This document shows, piece by piece, positions 20,458 to 32,233 of a DNA stretch of 64,000 nucleotides. The notes under the pieces are model-generated. The model worked only from the letters and a program-made list of their open reading frames with translations. It had not been told where the DNA came from and did no database searches. A program made the translations under genes and the position numbers. The DNA comes from Sistotremastrum niveocremeum HHB9708 (Eukaryota; Basidiomycota; Agaricomycetes; Sistotremastrales; Sistotremastraceae), in contig KV419408.1 of assembly GCA_001630475.1 (NCBI GenBank), forward strand, positions 496,001-560,000, given 5' to 3'. The stretch's first letter is position 1. Each line of letters begins with the position of its first letter.

Positions 20458-21125
20458 ATGGCTTCAACCTTCTTTGCCTGGGCTCGTTCGCCCGCTGCGC
20501 GAGAATACTTCTTCAGTCAGTTTCTAATCTCCACTGCAGTCGTCTCTGTCTGACGTGTTGCATTGCAGGCACACATTTCTGGGGACCCGTTCGTTGTTCT
20601 GGTCCTTTGAGGCATTTTGGAGCCTGACATCACTTGCAGCTTGCGAATTGGGGTTTACCTCTGGCTGCTTTGGCAGACTTGAAGAATGATGAAGAATTCA
20701 TCTCGGGGACAATGACTACAGCGCTGGCGGCTTACTCGTACGTATTCACTGCCCCGAAATTCGTCTGAATCTCAATTTGCAATATAGCCTGGTTTTCATG
20801 CGATTTGGTGCGTATCCACTCGAGTCATTAGATATGGCTCATCTCATGATTCATCTTTATAGCATGGCGCGTTCAGCCACGGAATTACCTCCTGTTCGCC
20901 TGTCATACGACTAACGCAACCGCCCAGCTTGTGCAGGATGGTCGTTTCTTGAACTACTGGCACTTCGGCGGGAGAGAAAAGAAGTTGGGAGCCACCGCCA
21001 AAGTGCAAGATGCGATCTCAGCAACAGAGGCCAAGGCTTCAGAAGCACAAGGAAAGGTTCTTGCTGCTCTCGAATCTGCCCGATCGGAAGCACAGGACGC
21101 AAAACAAAAGGTCGTTGGCAAATAG
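20458..21125 (+). CDS. MPC1: Mitochondrial pyruvate carrier subunit 1
   Basis: Exons 20458-20515, 20569-20588, 20640-20737, 20788-20807 and 20863-21125 give 152 residues. The MPC1 signature is unmistakable: [65 protein letters not shown] and [12 protein letters not shown]1 pairs with MPC2 in the inner mitochondrial membrane to import pyruvate. After [10 protein letters not shown] the protein runs on for about 48 residues rich in Ala, Lys, Glu and Gln ([20 protein letters not shown]), probably a soluble helix; animal MPC1 stops near this point. Its stop codon is 58 bp from that of DNA ligase I on the other strand. Confidence 0.96.
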
Positions 21126-21183
21126 AAATACATGGCGGGGACTACTGTTATCCTGGATAATTTCACTGATGTTTGTGCCCATG

Positions 21184-24100
21184 CTACCAAAAGCCGTCAT
21201 CGGCATCTCCTTTCCCTTTCGACTTCCCGGGCTTACTCTGCGCGAGAGTTTGCCTTTCGTACATCTCCGCGATCTAAAGCAATTGCATGAATATGTGCAC
21301 ACATCAACACGATGTTCACTGACCTGCTCGGGACCGGTAGCGTCCTCTACCGATTTGTCGTCTCTGATCCGAATGAACCTCGGGAATCTAAGAGAAATCC
21401 CTCGTTCCTCAATCTAAAAAACCGGTTAGATCGAAGAATTGCGAATGCCTTACGATCAGAGAATGAGACCTACCAATCCTTGTGCCGCAGTGTAGATTGG
21501 ACTCAAGCTCAAATCAGCCGCCAGTACCTCCCACAGAATTTTGGGTTCCAGCCATATATCGGGTTTCGCTCCTCCTGCCTTAATATCCGCTCGGGCAACT
21601 TCCAGCTCGAGGGGCTTCAAGGTGGCATAGTGACTCGCCAACATTTCATCACTGAAGCCTGTCCCGATTTTGCAAATAGTTTGATATTCTTCTGAATCTG
21701 CATCGTAGCAAGCCAGAAGAAAAGCGCCATAGACATTGGTCCGTTTGCCTTTGCCATAATACGCCCCAACAACCACCAGATCTAAAGAGTCGCCGACTCC
21801 TGCAAGATAGTCTTTTTTGAGCTAGAATAGTAGATGAGCAGCGTTCGTAGACGATGTCAGAAGAAATTACTTTGAGCCAGTTGACACTTCGCCGACTGGG
21901 TTCATAATAGCTTGCGTCTGTTTCGAGCATTTTAACCATGAGACCCTCACACCCATCTTTGACGCTTTCCTCTAGGAAGGTTTGGATCTCTTCAGTTGTT
22001 TCACCATCGGAAGCTTTCGCGAATTGAAATTCCAAAGCTACTTCAGTAAAGTGCTCCCTCAGCAGCTGTCTTCTTTCCAGTAAAGTCTTCCGGAGTAAAG
22101 GCTGTAAGAAAAAAATGATCATCACACGATGGAACATCCTTATCCATAACTCGCTTACCTCTCCATTGAGATATAAGAGATCAAATGCTTGCAGGCAGAC
22201 TTTTATTTGAATGTCTTCAAGCTTGACATCTTTTCGTTTGCGTCGAGTCAATTCTTGGAACGGAAGCATCTTGCCACTGGTCGGGTCGACCGCCACGGCC
22301 TCTGCATCCAAAACAAAGGATGCGGTGTTAGGTTTAAGACACTGCACATCGTTCAATTCAACTTGTGCACTGGCGTTGAATCAGCTTCTCACCCTTGGAA
22401 GCTGCTCGACCAGATCGGGGTATTTCTTGCTCATATCTTCGGAGTTGCGACTGAAGACACTGAAGACGCCATCATCTGTTTTGTGAACCTAAGATTCTCA
22501 TTAGCGCCAGAGAACACACGGTTCGTGTCAAAACGCATACTTGAGCACGTTCCCCGTCGTATTTGTACTCTGAGGTGAACCTTTTGCCCTCGAATCGATC
22601 CAGGACCTCGCCGATGGCTTTAGTTGGCTTGGCAAGCATAGGTTTCAGAGGTATGCCTATTCACTCGTGAATCCGAATACTTCGGGCTTGGACCATGCAA
22701 CCTACCTGGCCTCAACTTGCATTTTTCTCGCAAGCCACTCACTCCAACTTCCAGTAAAGCTGGAACGATCTCATCATAAGAAGGTAGTTCGCTGAATGTC
22801 AGCTATCAGTACGAAGGTGAGTAGTGCTCCAGTAAAGCACTAACCTGAATGCACTTTTCACAATCTCAGAGCCCTCTTCCAACTTTTTGGCGACCTTTTC
22901 CTTATTCCAATGTTTCCCGGCTATTCATCCGTTCATGAAACTACGAAGCTTTGCTAGAATGTCAACAACGACATACCCTTCTCTTTCTCAGATAAGACCA
23001 CTGCGTGCGCCAGAGCTACAAGAACGCTTTTCTCTGCGTTTCCGATTCGGAGCTTCCCTTCCAGACTTCTGACGATGTACTTGGCTTCACAGAATTCTTT
23101 TGCTTGACACGATGACAAGAGGCGGTTGATCAAGGCTACTTTTTTGTTCTGGGACTGAAGGCGAGGAATTAGTGGATGAATCTTGGCATTCAGGAATATA
23201 ACGAACGGAGTGACCGGTGCTCGAAGCGATTTCTTTCAGTTTGTCGAAAACGAAAGGCAGGGTCAAAGCCTTGTTGGTTCCCAGCGTCCTCTGACTTCCT
23301 TTTGAGTTCTAGAACACGTAAGTCTGAGACAGTAATCTCTCGGAAGGGAATAAATCTACCATAGCTACGAGGCCAAGATCACCCTCCTTTTTAAGATCTG
23401 CTTTGACCATAGATGGATTTCGGCCCGTTGATTCTGAAATCGCCTTGATTATCAGACTTTCTCCAATACCAAGTTCCAATCCCATATAGTCTGGACATAA
23501 CTGCAACTCAAGTCAGAACAGAGAGCACCTGCGATCCGACGCCAACAAACCCGATTGATGCAAAGATAAACTGCCTGTAGCAAAGATTTCCTGTCGGCTG
23601 GAGCACTCCTTTGGATGACCAAGAGAAAGAACGACGTCAAAATGGCCGTTTTCTCTAACCGTTTTGTTGTAGCCTCTATCAGAGAAAATGTATGTGTCAG
23701 AGCAGCATAAGGTACCCTGGTGCATCTGAGAATCGATAACATAGCCATTGACACGAAAGGGCTCACGGTTGGCCTTGTTTCCATCCGCCTTCAATATCAA
23801 CTTCGGTAAGGAACGATGCAACATCGTCAGCACTACATAAGTCGTCACAAAGGAGTGTACCTGAGGGGAACGTCCAACGTACGTTCGTGAGGCAACAAGC
23901 TCGTCGTCGTCAATCTCATCTTCGCCTTCATCGCCTTCCTCATCATCTTCAGCCGCACCATTCTCTTCAGCCTCGCTGCTCGTTCGGCTTATCTGCTGCT
24001 TGATCTTGGCATGTTCCTTGGGAGGAGGAGGAGAAGCGGATTGGTGGGCTCGAGGGCGGCTGGAAGTGACGGTAGGTGAAGGGTCTTCTTCATCAGAGTC

Positions 24101-24438
24101 GTCTATCCGTCGTTTCTTGATGGCTGGCGCGTCTGCCACTGTAAAGATAGATCAATCTAAGGATTCTTGAGTGCTTCTTGGACACAAACCTTCCTCAGGT
24201 TCGGCCTCGGGAGGGGTCGATGCACGCTTCAGAGTTGGCGCTGAACAACACGCTGTTAGAGATACGAAAGTTCAGGGGACAGGATCTCACTGGCTGCAAG
24301 TGTTGTTCGCGAAGAGCTTGCCTGTGTTTTGGAATCGCTGCCATTGACTTGAGCCGCCTGGCTACTCAATTTCGGTTTGCCCCAGAATTCTTTCAGAGCG
24401 GCTTGTTGGAGGGGAGCAGCCTTTACACCTCGGGGCAT
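21184..24438 (-). CDS. CDC9: ATP-dependent DNA ligase I (Cdc9)
   Basis: This multi-exon gene starts 24291-24438, 24190-24240, 23861-24138 and ends after an intron at 21184. Residues 12-19 (QAALKEFW) form a PIP box for PCNA. A disordered acidic region follows, then the DNA-binding domain ([44 protein letters not shown]). The adenylation domain has the catalytic lysine in [10 protein letters not shown] (codon 22562-22564), [44 protein letters not shown] and [11 protein letters not shown]. The OB domain has [19 protein letters not shown] and [17 protein letters not shown]. It seals Okazaki fragments and repair nicks. Three ACGCG boxes lie 116-181 bp upstream of the start codon. Confidence 0.96.
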
Positions 24439-24553
24439 GTTAAAGAATTTTCCTGATATTTATGAGCGTGTTTCAGGCTTTCGATACGCAGTTGAATCAC
24501 CTAGTGTTACCTGCCTCGACATTGACGTGACGGAAGGTTATTTGAGCTTGTAG

Positions 24554-24619
24554 ACGCGACACGGAGATTTCGGTGAGGACGCGTCTCCGGCCCGGCTTTT
24601 CACGTGGCTCATGACGCGT
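24554..24619. promoter_or_regulatory. MCB-like box cluster in the DNA ligase I promoter
   Basis: ACGCGA at 24554-24559, ACGCGT at 24579-24584 and ACGCGT at 24614-24619 fall within 66 bp of the 287 bp gap between CDC9 and the divergent oxidoreductase. ACGCGT is the MluI cell-cycle box bound by MBF (Mbp1-Swi6) in yeasts. CDC9 is a classic G1/S target there. The cluster lies 116-181 bp from the ligase ATG, a typical distance. Whether the neighbouring gene shares this control is unknown. Confidence 0.65.
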
Positions 24620-24725
24620 GCTCAACGGTCCGTTCCTAGGTGCTCTCGGACCGCTCTGAGGCTTTGCTGGCCATCGATGAAAAGGATGGCCACCTCGCTC
24701 GACTTCCCTACTTCCAACTATCACT

Positions 24726-26589
24726 ATGGCTGACTCTACTAAGAAATTGAACGTCTTGATGTGTTCGTCTGCCACTTACCTTCTTGTCTTTCGCTTTATA
24801 ACTCAATACCTGTTCATCTGGCTTATAGGTGGAACTGGTGAATACACCACCGGATGGACTGGTTCAGGAGCATCCACCTCAGACAAGAAGGTATATCTTT
24901 TTAGTTTATGGATATTCTTGACATTCACATCGTTTTGTAGATCGGTGTCGTCGGTTTAACTTTGTTCGATCTCAGGCGCAGAGGCAAGGTACGCTGGAAT
25001 TGAACTGGAACATAGCGCGAAAGCTCAGGTTTCATGGAATGGTTCCATTTAGGTTGAGCACTTGGGAATGGTTGGAGTCAATGGCAAAAAGTTCCCGGAT
25101 ATCCGCAAACATTTGCAAGATAAGATTGCAAATGTTTACGCTGATATGGACGTTTCGTGAGTGATTATAATTCTGTTGTAGACAATATCCTCATGTTATG
25201 CGGCGTGCAGTTTCAAAAGCTACCCGGAAGATGCCAAAGTAGATCCTGAAGCTTGTAAGAGCGCGTGCCCTATCTTACCTGACGATCTCATTTACCACTT
25301 GCCTAGACAAGAGCGCCATTGACGAGTTGTCGCCCGGGGATGCTGTTATAATTTTCACTCCAGATAGTAAGAAGAAACTTCTGTATTCGGATTCAATTGC
25401 ACTGACATGAATTGTGTAGGCACACATTATCCCATCGCGTTATATGCGATTCAAAAGAAGTGTCATGTACTGGTGACAAAGCCAGCAACACAACTCCTCT
25501 CGCACCATAATCATTTGATCACCGAAGCTGCTCAGAACAACGTTGTATGCTTCGTTGAACACCACAAACGGTGACTCAGCAATTCACTTTCATATGCATC
25601 GGTCTCTAATGTCTGCTGTCCAGATTCGATCCTGTCTATAGCGATGCCCGTGGTCGTGCAGCAGCCCTCGGGGAGTTCAACTTCTTCAATGCATGGATGA
25701 GTCAACCGAAGAGCCAGCTGGAGACTTTCAGAGCTTGGGCTGGCAAAGATTCAGATATAAGGTTGGACCCGAGCACGCATATAGCGGCCTTACTCACCTT
25801 CGATCAGTTACTATCTGTCTTCTCATCACATCGATATCTGCTGCTGGATTTTGCAAGACAAGGCTTACCCGACTCGTGTTGTGGCCAGCGCAGCAACGGG
25901 CATTGCTACCGGGGAACCTTACAACTGTGTTGAGAACACGGAGGACACCATTACTCTCTTGGTAGATTGGCAATCCATCAAGAGCCCCAAACACAAAGGC
26001 ACTGCCGTTTATACTGCATCGTGGACTGCGCCGTTGAAATCTGGCGTCCATTCGGCACAACATTGGTACTATATGGGCGAAAAGGTATTTCCGACCACCG
26101 TAACCTTCCTCCTGTCTGTATCACGAACTTGTTCTCTTTCAGGGCGATATAGCGGTCGATCAAGCACATCGTGGCTATGATGTGACAGTTGATGATACGG
26201 GGAAGTCGAGGTAAGTGTTCGCCTCCTGAAAAAAAGATGACATAACATTCATTTGGGTACTAGCTTCAATCCCTTCTAGTGAGTACGGGTCTCCTGTCCC
26301 CACGATACATGCTAACATGGTTCCGAACAGTATGAAATATACGCCCTCGCCTAGTGGCCACTTTGATGGACAAACTGGATACGGGTACATATCGATCGAG
26401 AAGTTCATTGACGCGTCTCGAGAAGTCAATGCCGGACTGGCGAGCCCAGCAGACTATGAGAAATTCGGTCTCCCTACGATTGGAAACACGGTCTTGACGA
26501 CCGCGATTCTGAATGCTGGGAGGATCAGTCTCGATGAGAAGAGGCCTGTAGGGATCACGCGGGCCGGTAACGAGTGGGTGTTGGAGTAG
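24726..26589 (+). CDS. Gfo/Idh/MocA-family NAD(P)-dependent oxidoreductase
   Basis: Exons include 24726-24762, 24829-24890, 24941-24988, 25053-25156, 25211-25254, 25307-25366, 25420-25570, 25624-25761, 25808-26084 and 26143-26210, then a 15-nt exon just before 26280, and a last exon ending at the TAG before 26590. The N-terminal Rossmann fold starts with the dinucleotide motif GTGEYTTG. The family lysine-proline pair is in HVLVTKPATQLL, and the conserved histidines and aspartate are in SSHHIDICCW. A C-terminal beta-sheet domain follows (GSTHY, EPYNCVENTEDTITLLVDW, HWYYMGEKGDIAVDQAHRGY). Members oxidise or reduce sugars and related compounds. The substrate cannot be assigned from the sequence, and no pathway genes are adjacent. 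The GTT donor after ATGT in exon 1 was chosen because it restores the dinucleotide motif. Confidence 0.85.
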
Positions 26590-27668
26590 GGCAGAATGTA
26601 GGCAACCTTTGTGATTACCTGTTCTGTTTATAAGGTTGGCCCGGGATTCTGCCAGAGACTTACATAGCTTGTGAAGGGTGCTGTCAAGAGAACCGAATAG
26701 CGCATGCACGCAAGGCGATAGAAGTATTGCGCGTCCAGAAGATATTTAGCCGGACCCTGAGGAGAAACGATAAGACAAGGGGCAAGGACCTGGGGAACGA
26801 GCCGTCCGCTCCAGGTCAGGAGAACATGGCTTAAAGCAGGGAAGAGTTGGGCAAACAAATCGGAAATCTGGGGTTCGATGGCCTCAATATCGATCGCTGC
26901 CGCGCCTCCCACCAGATCCAATATTTCTCAAAATTACTTGGAATTCCCCGACGAATAGGGTGCCGTGAGTATGGGAGCCCCATCCCTTCGTTATTGATCC
27001 GACGTCGCCGCAATGCAACGCATTGCACCTGTGATTACCGGCGACACCTGAACTCCACCATATTTATATTTATCAAGGGAACCCGCTGATGCGCGCTCTC
27101 GAGGCACATGAATGCATGAACTTTTGGTTCGCAAGGCAGGACGAATCGCGATAATGTGTAAGATTGATTGATCTGATTGTGACAACGAGGTATGAGACAA
27201 ATGTGCGAGTGATTGATGTAAGGTTGAGAAAAAATATGTAAAGGGAATATACTCGAGACGCGCTGAGAAAGGCTTGAAAAAAAGGTAAGAACTATAAGGT
27301 AGAAAAGAGCGCGAGTGATTGGAAGAATATACGGGTTGCTGGGTAAAAGGATGCAGGGGGAATCAACAAGTCAATGGATGGGACAATTGCATAATGAATG
27401 TATGAGACTAAAGAGTCCGTGTGGTAGTGGCACATGATGATGAATGTCTTGCGAGTTGTTTGCGGAAAATATACGAGTAGATGGGGGATAGGCGATTCCG
27501 AACCGTCCTTTAGACTGTCGTCCTCGAATGGAACTAGGAGTGCGGTGAATGGTGTGGAATGGCATGTAGGTGGGATGAATGCAAGGGTAATTGATGCGTG
27601 TGTAAAGTACATTTTGATGTCGAGGTCGAGCGTTTGAGGAATGAGGAAGTGAAAGGAATGCGAACAAC
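26590..27668. other. convergent intergenic region, no supported gene
   Basis: The region between two converging stop codons is about 1.1 kb, long for this window. The half next to the cyclin is AT-rich and looks like 3' UTR. A minus-strand frame of about 97 codons (26628-26921, with LFAQLFPALSHVLLTWSGR) lacks an ATG and a recognisable family. I see no RNA gene or repeat. Confidence 0.5.
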
Positions 27669-29349
27669 CTAATGTCCGATCCTGGGGCTTTGTGGAATGC
27701 CGTTCAAGACGTGCAGCACAGGCCTTGAAACAACATGATTATCTGGCAGCATACAAGACGTCATATCTTCAGCAGATGGACGCTTGATAACTGGGCGGAA
27801 CGCGAGAGTTGGAGTGGAAGAGGAAGTTGGTCTGCTATTTTCTTTTTGGTCTGCACGCATCTCCACGGACGCAGAACAGAAAGGATCTCCGTAGAAAGAA
27901 CCGCTCGAGGGAGTACTCGGCATGTCATCGCTTGAAGCGCTTGAATAGCTGGTGGAGGCACTGAGAGGAGTTCGGACAGAAGTGAGAGAGGACAAGGGAG
28001 TGCGCGCGGGAATGACAAGGGCAGGAGGGACGGGGTGTCGGACGAAGCGTTTGGAAGACAGGTAAAACTGGATGACGACGCTCGACGCTTTTGAGTAAAA
28101 TGCGTAGGCGTATTTCTTTACGATGACTTCTGACAGGTCGTCCAAGTGGCTCGCAAGCTGAGTGTCCAAGAGTTCAGCAATGTCCAATGATTCGTCCGAC
28201 TCGTCTGCGGGCTATATGCGGTCTCATTAAAGAGATCGGGACAGGAATTCATCGGGAAAGACATACGTAGCGCGTTTTGGAACATATGCAGCGAGCTAAC
28301 GCCAAAGCACCGGCAGCGATATCGGAAGGATAGAAGGAAACAAACTCGCGATAGAAGAGGGTAATCTCCATCACGAATCGAGCAACATGCTGAGTTCTCG
28401 GATCATCAGTTGCAATTTCACAGCTCGATGATCTGAGCCATGATTCAGCTGTCGGATGTCCAACAATCCATTGGAGGGTGGTGAGCACATGCTGTTCCAT
28501 TTGCACGAATGCAGTATGATGGTACGCTTGCCGGCAAATTTCAGAGAGGTCTTTTACGCTGGGCACGCGCTCCTGAGCGTCTTCGAACTTGGCAGCAATC
28601 CAGAGGGCCACGCAGCCCACTAGTTGATAGTGTTTCAGGTATACCACACGACGAGAGACGTATCGATCGATGATGTTGAGAGTAAGGTACAAAGTTTCGG
28701 GACGGAGGCGGAAGTTGAGGTGGACTTCAACAAGAAAATCGACGAGACAGGGTCGCATATGCCATCGTACTTCGGGTTGTTGATCCATGGATGTAACAGA
28801 GGACATTGTAAGTCGCTGAGTAGACGAAGAAAAGGGTGAGTGATATGGCGAGCGAGACGAAGAACTCGATCGCACCTCCATTTCATGCATATAGTCGAGT
28901 ACATCCGCACGATACTCTGCTTCGCAAAGTTTTGCTTCCTTGCCCAAGGCAAGGATGTGAGCATCTCTCTGACGCTGAATCTCTGAGCGGACGCGTGACC
29001 ATGTCGTGCTGGTATGGCAGGTTCGTGTGGCAGCAACGGGTGGTGGGACGGCGGTAAAGGGCGATTTCCGTTTGGCGACGCCATGGGGTGAGGGGCGTTT
29101 CTTGGTGTAGAAGGAGTTGCGGGAGGGTTTTGAGGTATGAGCAGAGAGATCTTTCATGATTGAATGAACAGGAATGGCAGACAATGGGCTGGAAGGTGGA
29201 GATGATGGAGGTGGAGAAAAGGCGTGATCGTCGTTGTCGTTGTCGTCGGATGATGATTTGAGGTCGTGAGATGGAGTTGAAGCCGTAGAAAAAGAGAGAC
29301 ATGGAGATACAATGAGTGACTGTTTCTGAGACGATGAAAAAGGAGACAT
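27669..29349 (-). CDS. CLN1: Cyclin, Cln1/Puc1-like G1 type
   Basis: Exons 28267-29349 and 27669-28199 give about 537 residues. The first ~130 residues are disordered and Ser/Pro-rich, with possible Cdk sites. The cyclin box begins with EYRADVLDYMHEMEV and DQQPEVRWHMRPCLVDFLVE, continues through RLRPETLYLTLNIIDRYVS and YQLVGCVALWIAAKFEDAQE, and is followed by a second fold (VPSVKDLSEICRQAY, VLTTLQWIVGHPTAESWLR). This matches the basidiomycete Cln1 and fission yeast Puc1 group more than B-type cyclins, although I cannot run a tree. The tail is Ser/Thr/Pro-rich, as in unstable G1 cyclins. The start MSPFSSSQ was chosen over an in-frame ATG 24 codons upstream. Confidence 0.85.
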
Positions 29350-29487
29350 GATAAAGGCTACAGATGAAATGAAAGGGTAAAGTTGGGTATGCAAACGAAT
29401 GAAGATGAAAGAGAGAGGCAAGTGTCGGAATTTGAAAAAAACGACAAGAGCGAGAGAAGACGTAGGGGGGCGAGGGGGCGGGCTGGA

Positions 29488-29821
29488 ACGCGACTCACCG
29501 AGTACAGAGCACAGATTTGCATGCAGCGGACGACGGAAGCGATGATGGGTAGACTGGAGATCAAATGCGAGTAAGAGACCGTGAAAGAGAGAGCAGCGGG
29601 CACAGAGACGAGGTGCGAAAACAGCGAGAGAAGAGAGAGAGAGGAATAAGAAGAATATAAAAGAAACAGTATGTAAGAGGCGCGTCGGGTGCTACTCGCC
29701 GTCTGCAACAGCGAGCGCGGCCAAGGGAGAGGGTGGAGGCCAGGAAAATAAAGAGAAATAACGGGAAGCGACCTTTATACAAGGTCGGGATCCAGCACCC
29801 GGAGCGTCAAAGGGAACGCGA
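29488..29821 (-). promoter_or_regulatory. paired ACGCGA boxes upstream of the cyclin
   Basis: GGAACGCGA occurs twice, with ACGCGA at 29488-29493 and 29816-29821, which is 139 and 467 bp upstream of the cyclin ATG. The core matches the MBF/SBF-type cell-cycle box. The shared GGA before the core makes the two sites more alike than chance single cores would be. Confidence 0.45.
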
Positions 29822-30002
29822 ACAAGTGAAATCATGACAAAATCAATCTAATCTCCATAGCAGATGTGAAGAGTCCCATATCGGGAAATAAAGGACAAAT
29901 TCCCTTTCGGGTAACAAGGTTCCTCTCTCAGGCACAACACGTGTAACGTCGGTCACTCACCACCAGACTACCTCTGCGCCTCCATTAGCCTCGCGACTAG
30001 CA

Positions 30003-30089
30003 ATGCCACTGCTAAGACTCACCAAGTTCGGGCCCGGTATCAAAGACGACAGCAACCTAACGTTGCTGTTTGCGGATATTACGTGGTGA
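30003..30089 (+). other. 28-codon open frame of unknown meaning
   Basis: An ATG at 30003 opens a frame with even composition (MPLLRLTKFGPGIKDDSNLT, then LLFADITW). It stops at 30087-30089, and the stop TGA overlaps a perfect donor-like GTGAGAGC. It could be a first coding exon spliced at 30086, a small peptide, or chance. No downstream exon could be identified. Confidence 0.15.
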
Positions 30090-32233
30090 GAGCAGGGATA
30101 GAAGCAGGACGAGTAAGCAGATGCAAAGCTAAGAGAGTTGTAAAGATGTAAAGATGAAGGAGAAAGGAGAAAGCGAGAGCAAGGAGCGACTGGTAAAAGA
30201 GTGTGTGGTATTAAACGAATGTGGTGGTGTCGACCGTCTACGTTGACGACGAGATCCCTTTGGAGTTTCTTGTTTTCTGTCTATGGAGTCTTTTATAAAA
30301 CTCTGATTTTGCTTGTCCTCCGGAAACAGCTCTTCTGCCGTGCCACACTTCACCAGGTTAGATGAAGCTGTAAAGGGACGCCTGCGGTTTAGCAGAGAGA
30401 AGAGAGAACCGTCGATGAGAGAGCGCAGAGTGATTTGCACTTTTTATGGAACTCGGTGGGTATATATGCTAACGCCCAGAAACACGTTGCGAGCACGCCT
30501 CGGCGCGACCGCAACGAGGCATCTCGAATACAAAGCACCCTTGTGTTCTCTAATCGATGTGCGTGTTCCAAAGGACCACTCTAACGGTCGGAGGTCTCGC
30601 CTTCAATCTTAGTTCTCCACGTTGTCCGCTGTCTTGTCTTCAAGGCAGGCAGAAAGGTTCGGCATGACCCGGCCCTTGGTAGCAGGCGAGTGTATGCGTC
30701 ATGGATGTGCTCACTTATTTTTTTGCCCGGAGGACGAATTAGACGCACAGAAGACAAGTCCATCAGAGCGATATTAGAGGGTGCTCGCGTACCTTCTCCT
30801 GGCGGTTTTTCACGGCGAAATCCACCATCGCGATATCGATAAGAAATAAGCGAATATTTGGCACGGCAAGCCACCCGAGACCGGCCGCGGTGGCGTCGAG
30901 AGTTTAGAAAAGGGACATCCGTTTCCGGCTCGAGTGCAGCCACTTGTACATATTCATTACGATAGAAGAAAGCGTGTACATCAAGGCAGGCATCAACGTC
31001 TTTCCAGACGCTCCTGATGGGAAGCTTTACGTGACAAAGTCTGCGTCTGTATCACATGACCTAAACTTTTTGCCCGCATCTCCCGATGAGATCGATGGGA
31101 GGATAAAGTGCGGAACGGCGGGCACAGCCACCACCCGCCTCGCGTGCGTGCGACTTTGGGACGAAAATGAAAGACGTCAGCGAGAACACATTCTGCGACG
31201 ACGGCTTCATCGTTTATTTCGATCATGCGCCAGCGTTGTCTACATTCCAGCGCTGTCCGGTCTGCGCACAAACTCCCCCTAATGCCTCCTCGGCTTTCGT
31301 CGCCGACCGCTCTCCACCAAGCCACCACATGCCTTGCTTTCTTAAATCTCCGGTCCCTCTCATCACCAGGGCACCCTCTCTACCCGCCAAGTCCCGAGAC
31401 GCTCAAGAGGACTGCCTTTCAAGGAAGTCTTTCAATGTCCATTTGATTGCCACCATCGTCCATCCAGCGCCAGGACTCTGAAACACGTCTTTTTCCTCGG
31501 TTGTCGTCCAAGAGACGTTCTATTCATCCATTTCGTTATTCCCAGCTTCGACGCGCTTCTCTGATCCTATCTCCATTTCCAGACCCCGGCTTCGGATTCC
31601 CATAATAATGTCTTACTTGTCAATCGACGTTTCAAAATTGACTCTTCATCTGCTCAATGTCTGTAATTGCATTATCAGTGTAACCGCGTCAGGCTTCAGA
31701 TCGAGTTCGAGTAGCCACAGAAATTCGACAGTGTGTGACTCAGGCACGCGACCAAAGAAGCAGCACAGCCACCTCGCTAGGGCTTCCAGGGTCTAGCTTC
31801 TAACGACTCTTCTAACTCCGAGACAGGATCATTGAACACCTCGAGCGAGAAACAGTGCAGTCAAATATAGACGAAGAGAAGAATATAAGAACTACAATTT
31901 TCTCGACGCGAACATTATGGCCTCCCCCCAAATCTTTGTGGTGCTCCGGGAAATGCTTCGCTGAATATTAGCACGGCAGAAGCCAAATATAAGGGTTCGT
32001 GCGATCAGATCTCCGGATGATCGACGGACTTCGCTACGTCATTGCCTTCTTTGCCCACGCGAAATAAGCGATCCGAGAGAAGATTAAAATGCCTGTTGCC
32101 TCGGGCAACTACATTTAGCTTCGTGCGTGTACATATAGAGGCAAGATAGATTGTCACTGGAATGCAGTAAGTACTCGATGGTGTCGCCTTTCCCCATTCA
32201 ACTTGAAGTCGAAACGCAGCTCCGTTCTCAGGA

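Larger units (their letters stand above)
29350..32233. other. 2.9-kb gene-free region upstream of the cyclin
   Basis: This is the largest stretch without a supported gene. Bases 29380-29800 are strongly purine-rich on the plus strand, that is, a pyrimidine-rich leader for the cyclin. Two ACGCGA boxes lie at 29488-29493 and 29816-29821. Further ACGCG cores occur near 31550, 31743, 31907 and 32057. Frames of 100-120 codons (for example 30581-30943 minus and 31167-31481 plus) show no family motif. A neat 28-codon frame starts at 30003. G1 cyclin genes in fungi often have long upstream regions and leaders. That is my reading here, but an unrecognised gene or noncoding RNA is possible. Confidence 0.55.

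Noticed and set aside
26628-26921. 97-codon minus-strand frame after the oxidoreductase
   Set aside because: It has no ATG start, no recognisable family and no splice partner, and lies where two 3' UTRs are expected.
29560-29690. GA-rich stretch as a microsatellite or mobile element remnant
   Set aside because: It has no regular unit or flanking repeats. It is best read as the pyrimidine-rich leader of the cyclin on the minus strand.
30581-31481. Two 105-120-codon frames in the cyclin upstream region
   Set aside because: Both are Arg/Ser/Pro-biased without motifs, and open frames of this size also occur by chance on strands opposite real genes in this window.
31680-31760. Possible tRNA (gagttcgag resembling a B box)
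   Set aside because: The B-box consensus is not met and no acceptor stem or A box at the right distance could be formed.
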